In this document: piece by piece, positions 60,820 through 64,000 of the stretch
How the letters are laid out: every line of letters begins with the position of its first letter
Position numbering within the stretch: the first letter of the stretch is position 1
Assembly (NCBI GenBank): GCA_037957365.1
Contig: JARHVA010000123.1
Span: 1,150,501 to 1,214,500, forward strand
DNA from: Torreya grandis
Taxonomy: Eukaryota > Streptophyta > Pinopsida > Cupressales > Taxaceae
Reading direction: 5' to 3'
Length of the DNA: 64,000 bases
Notes under the pieces: model-generated
Told to the model about the DNA's origin: nothing
Database searches by the model: none
What the model saw: only the letters and a program-made list of their open reading frames with translations
Translations under genes and position numbers: made by a program

Positions 60820-61800
60820 CTCCACACCAAAGAGTAAAACTTGTGGGTCATAGACAACAGTTGCTCAAAGCATATAACTGGGGACAAGAGCAAATTTACC
60901 AATTTAAGCAGATGCAAAAAAGGGACTGCCAATCTGAGAGATAACACTGCAATCAGAATCAGAGGTAAAGGAACCTTGCACATAGATGGCAAGCTTCCTA
61001 CACATGACATCCTGTATGTTAAAGAACTTAAACATAATCTCTTAAGTGTAAGTCAGATGTGTGATAATGGATATGAAGTCATATTTAATGCTGAAGGTTG
61101 TAAATTGAAAAGAGCTGAAAAAACCGTTGCACAAGGAAGAACTAAAACCAACATATACAACTTGATTTAAGAAGATGATGGAAGTTGCCTCATGGAAAAA
61201 ATCGATGAGAGCTAGTTATGGCATAAAAGAATGGGTCACATCAACTTTGACAATCTAGTCAAAGTAAGTTCTAACAAGTGTGTTAGACATATGCCCAAAA
61301 TAATCAAATCTGCAGACATCACATGCAGAGCATAGCAACTAGGAAAGTAGATACGGCCCAGATTTGAAATGAAAGAATATGCGACTTCAAAACCCCTACA
61401 AGTAGTTCATATAGATTTATGTGGTCCTACTAAGACAAAAAGATCTAAAGGTGTATACTAATTTATGCTATTTGTAGATGGCTTCTCAAGGATGACATGG
61501 GTAACATTTTTGAAAGATAAATCACAAGCCTTTGAGAGATTTAAGATCTTCAGGGCCATAGTTGAGAATGAAATTGAAAGAAAAATCAAATGTTTAAGAT
61601 CATACAAAGGTGAAGAATTCACCTCCAATGAGTTTATAGAATATTGTGAGAAGCATGGGATTAAGAGATAGTACTCTACTGCAAGAACTCCATAGCAAAA
61701 TGAAATTATAGAAAAAAAGAACAGAACTGTGAAGATGGCCAGAACAATGCTGAAAGAGACAACTTCCTGATGGATATTGAAAAGAGGCAATTTAAACAAC
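60820..61800 (+). pseudogene. copia protease and integrase of element B, decayed
   Basis: The protease cuts the polyprotein; integrase inserts the DNA copy. The protease site reads LWVIDNSCSKHITGDKSKF: the DSG active-site triplet is DNS (60853-60861), keeping the aspartate and losing the glycine. The link is LKHNLLSVSQMCDNGYEV. The integrase N-terminal zinc region has LWHKRMGHINF. VHIDLCGPTKTKRSKG holds the first aspartate. CLRSYKGEEFTSNEFIEYC has tyrosine (61603-61605) where RSD is usual, so the second catalytic aspartate is lost. The QNEIIEKKNRTVKMARTML block has the glutamate. Stops occur at several places. Confidence 0.85.
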
Positions 61801-61858
61801 AATATATATCTTAAACAAAGTTCAACTTAGGGTAAAGAGTGATAAAACCCCATATGAA

Positions 61859-63038
61859 TTGTGTTTTGGAAAACCTGCATCTGTAAAGTATTTCAGAGTG
61901 TTTGGAAGCAAGTGCTACATTAGAAGAAAAGAGGCCAAACTTAGAAGTTTCAAGTCAAGATGTGATGAAGGAATTTTTCTTGGATACTCCACTCACAACA
62001 AAGTCTATGTATGTTACAATAGAAGGCTGCATAAAATAGTTGAAAGCATCAATGTCAAGGTAGAAGAAGGATTCAAACAAGTTAAGCCTAATGAAAAGAT
62101 CAGAATGGAAAAATTAGGAGTAGAAAATGAAGTAAAAGATAGTGAAGAGGAGGAAAAAAAGAGTAAAAGGGCACTTGCAAGGTTTGTTCAAAAAAAACAT
62201 CCCAAGGAGCAGATAATTGGCAACAAAGATGAGGGTGTTCAGACTAGGAGAAGAGCTGTAATAAACAAGGAGCAAGTAAATTTTGCTCTACTTTCAAAAA
62301 TTGAGCCTAAGACCTTCAATGAAGGTAGCAAAGATGAAAACTGGCTAACAGCCATGGAAGAACTCGGCCAAATTGAAAAGAATAAAACTTGGGAATTAGT
62401 TCCTAGACCCTCGAACAAGAATGTAATAGGAACTAAGTGGGTTTATAGAAACAAACTCAATGAAGATGGAGTTGTCATAAGAAACAAAGCTAGATTGGTG
62501 TGTAAAGGATATGCACAAGTAGAAGGCATAGATTTTGAAGAGATATTTGCTCCTGTGGCAAGACTGGAAGCTATAATAATGTTCTTGGCATTTTTTGTTC
62601 ACAAGAAATTCAAGGTATATCAAATCGATGCGAAGTTAACATTTCTAAATGGAAACCTAGAAGTGTACATTGAACAACCAGAAGGAGTTCAGTTAGCAGA
62701 GGAAGAAGATTATGTGTGCAAACTAAATAAAGCTTTGTATGGTCTGAAACAAGCACCTAGAGCATGGTATTCACGATTGGATCAATACCTGCAATGATAA
62801 GGTTTCAGAAAAGGGTGCACAGACAACAATCTGTATTTTAAATTAGAAGGTGAGCATATGATGATTGTTGTTGTCCATGTGGATGATATTATCTTTGGAG
62901 GTGGTGATAGTAACATGTGCAAAGAATTTGCCATGCAAATGCAAAATGAATTTGAAATGTCAATGCTGGGAGAACTCTCTTTCTTCCTTGGTTTGCAAAT
63001 TACACAAACTAATGAAGGGATTCATATCTCAAGCTAAG
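61859..63038 (+). pseudogene. copia integrase end and reverse transcriptase of element B
   Basis: A 312-codon open frame (61859-62797) starts in the integrase tail ([18 protein letters not shown], then [19 protein letters not shown]). An acidic linker leads to [76 protein letters not shown] and [19 protein letters not shown]. The last codons before the stop are LQ. The same frame goes on after two stops to VVVHVDDIIFGG (62870-62900): the usual YVDD box has H for Y, and both aspartates remain. FFLGLQITQTNEGIHIS closes the domain, and a one-base shift near 63030 moves to the next frame. This is the best kept enzyme in the window. Confidence 0.88.
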
Positions 63039-63785
63039 TATGCGAAGGAGATGCTCAAGAAATTTGGAATGGAGGATAGAAAATCAGTTGGTACTCCCAT
63101 GATGACTGGTTGCAAGCTAAGCAAGGAAGATGAGTCCCCTGATATAAATAATACATTGTATAAATCAATGATAGGCAACCTGTTGTATCTAACAACATCA
63201 AGACCAGACGTCATGCAAGCAGTGTGCATGGTTGCACGGTTTCAAGCAGCCCCCAAAGAATCACATGTTAATGCTGTAAAAAGAATCTTCAGGTACATCA
63301 AAAGCACAATTGACTATGGGTTGTGGTACTCAACTAGCGAAGATCTTACTTTGGTTGCATATATTGATGCTAATTGGGCAAGAAGTGTGGATGACAGAAA
63401 AAACACTAGTGGTGGTGCATTCGTTCTAGGTAACAGACTTGTGTCTTGGCTGAGCAAGAAGCAAGAATCGATTACACTCTCTATAGCTAAAACAAAGTAT
63501 GTCTTAGCAACTGCATGCTGCACTCAAGTCTTGTGGATGAAGCAAACTCTCAAGGACATAAAGGTAGAATATCAAGCACCTATCTCTATTTTCTGTGATA
63601 GTTCAAGTGCCATAAATCTATCCAAGAATCCAGTGATGTATTCCAAAACCAAGCATATCTACATAAAATATCACTTTTTGAGAGAAAAAGTTGCAAGTCA
63701 AGAGGTCACAATGGAATATGTGCCAACCAAGGATCAGATTGCAGATATTTTCACCAAGCCTCTTCCCAAGGAGCAATTTGAATAA
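63026..63785 (+). pseudogene. copia RNase H of element B
   Basis: Open from ISQAKYAKEMLKKFGMED to KPLPKEQFE and the stop at 63783-63785. The region reads VGTPMMTGCKLSKEDE, IGNLLYLTTSRPDVMQAVCM, then VAYIDANWARSVDDRKN. The first catalytic aspartate is kept, and TDADW is changed to IDANW. SIAKTKYVLAT has lysine in place of the catalytic glutamate of the AEAEY-type motif. FCDSSSAINLSKNP and TKHIYIKYHFLREKV are well kept. The changed glutamate would abolish activity. The open frame runs further left to 62865, but that part is an out-of-frame shadow of the RT. Confidence 0.85.
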
Positions 63786-64000
63786 CTAAGAGAGAAGTTG
63801 GGAGTTGTAGCTCCCACACCATATCACTAGACTTTTGTGATAGGTTATGAGTCTAGGGGCAGCATTGCAGGTATATTATTAACTCCTGGATTAAGAGTGA
63901 AGGCAATTTGCTATGTACTTTACATATCATTTGCCATTTGATGTCAAGAAGTAGACAAAGGTATGTTGGATCTAGATTTTTATGCTCATCTTGTAAGAGA
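63786..64000 (+). other. 3' untranslated part of element B
   Basis: The sequence past the RNase H stop reads on as LREKLGVVAPTPYH-like remnants, then non-coding. No polypurine tract or LTR start is reached before the window ends. Confidence 0.6.

Larger units (their letters stand above)
55961..64000 (+). mobile_element. Long-LTR copia element (element B), 3' end outside the window
   Basis: A 5' LTR of about 2.8 kb (ending CAACA at 58737), the PBS ATTGGTATCAGAAC, then gag, protease, integrase, RT and RNase H in copia order to 63785. Non-coding sequence follows to the end of the window. No polypurine tract or 3' LTR is reached. The LTR belongs to the same family as 5620-8995 and 43502-45388. 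The left end is not sharp: it may lie between about 55922 and 55961. Confidence 0.9.

Noticed and set aside
62865..63025. N-terminal part of the long frame 62865-63785
   Set aside because: It overlaps the RT active-site region read in another frame. Only the part from about 63026 matches copia RNase H.
1..64000. CRISPR arrays, bacterial operons, rRNA or tRNA genes
   Set aside because: Repeats here are LTRs and minisatellites without regular spacers. I saw no tRNA cloverleaf blocks and no rRNA core; the tRNA-like words are PBS sites.

Overview
This window looks like transposon-packed intergenic DNA from a seed plant with a large genome. The base composition is AT-rich, and I see no intact host gene in 64 kb. 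Nearly everything is LTR-retrotransposon, LINE, hAT or satellite-like sequence in layers of nested insertion. The long-LTR Ty1/copia families with (T)TGGTATCAGA-type primer binding sites fit a conifer or other gymnosperm, but the sequence alone does not settle the species.

Region by region. (1) 1-29599: a head-to-tail array of one copia-type, non-autonomous element on the minus strand, arranged LTR-internal-LTR-internal and so on. Five LTRs (604-2041, 4126-13380, 15333-18508, 20599-24053, 26172-29599) alternate with internal segments of about 2 kb. Each internal segment has a PBS, a short gag-like gene (coiled coil plus two zinc knuckles), a non-coding stretch and a polypurine tract, but no integrase or reverse transcriptase. 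This is the TR-GAG type of layout. (2) Two later insertions sit inside the second LTR. One is a solo-LTR-like copy of another copia family (5620-8995). The other is a small LTR retrotransposon (9516-11896, TSD CACTT) that carries a captured piece of the cohesin regulator gene PDS5. (3) 29600-32322: the 3' part of an L1-type LINE into which the array seems to have inserted. (4) 32323-33030: an unrecognised but open 235-codon reading frame. (5) 33655-35319: a decayed hAT transposase. (6) 36113-43253: a complete but dead copia element on the minus strand with both LTRs and a perfect 5-bp TSD (CCTTT). (7) 43502-45388: a truncated LTR of the same family as the solo LTR. (8) 45389-50950: a strange satellite-like tract of degenerate short repeats and TA runs, holding a 1.2-kb insertion with short terminal inverted repeats (49340-50549). 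(9) 50951-55930: the leader and gag of a decayed gypsy-type element, cut by (10) 55961-64000: a long-LTR copia element on the plus strand with recognisable gag, protease, integrase, RT and RNase H, all with inactivating changes. Its 3' LTR lies beyond the window.

The parts are linked by descent rather than by function. The array's gag resembles the C-terminal half of the gag in the pol-bearing copia elements, which suggests it derives from such a partner and once depended on one for its enzymes. The two most interesting items are the five-LTR array of a pol-less element with a half-gag gene, and the PDS5-carrying retrotransposon. No identities were computed; similarities come from reading the translations and the repeats by eye.
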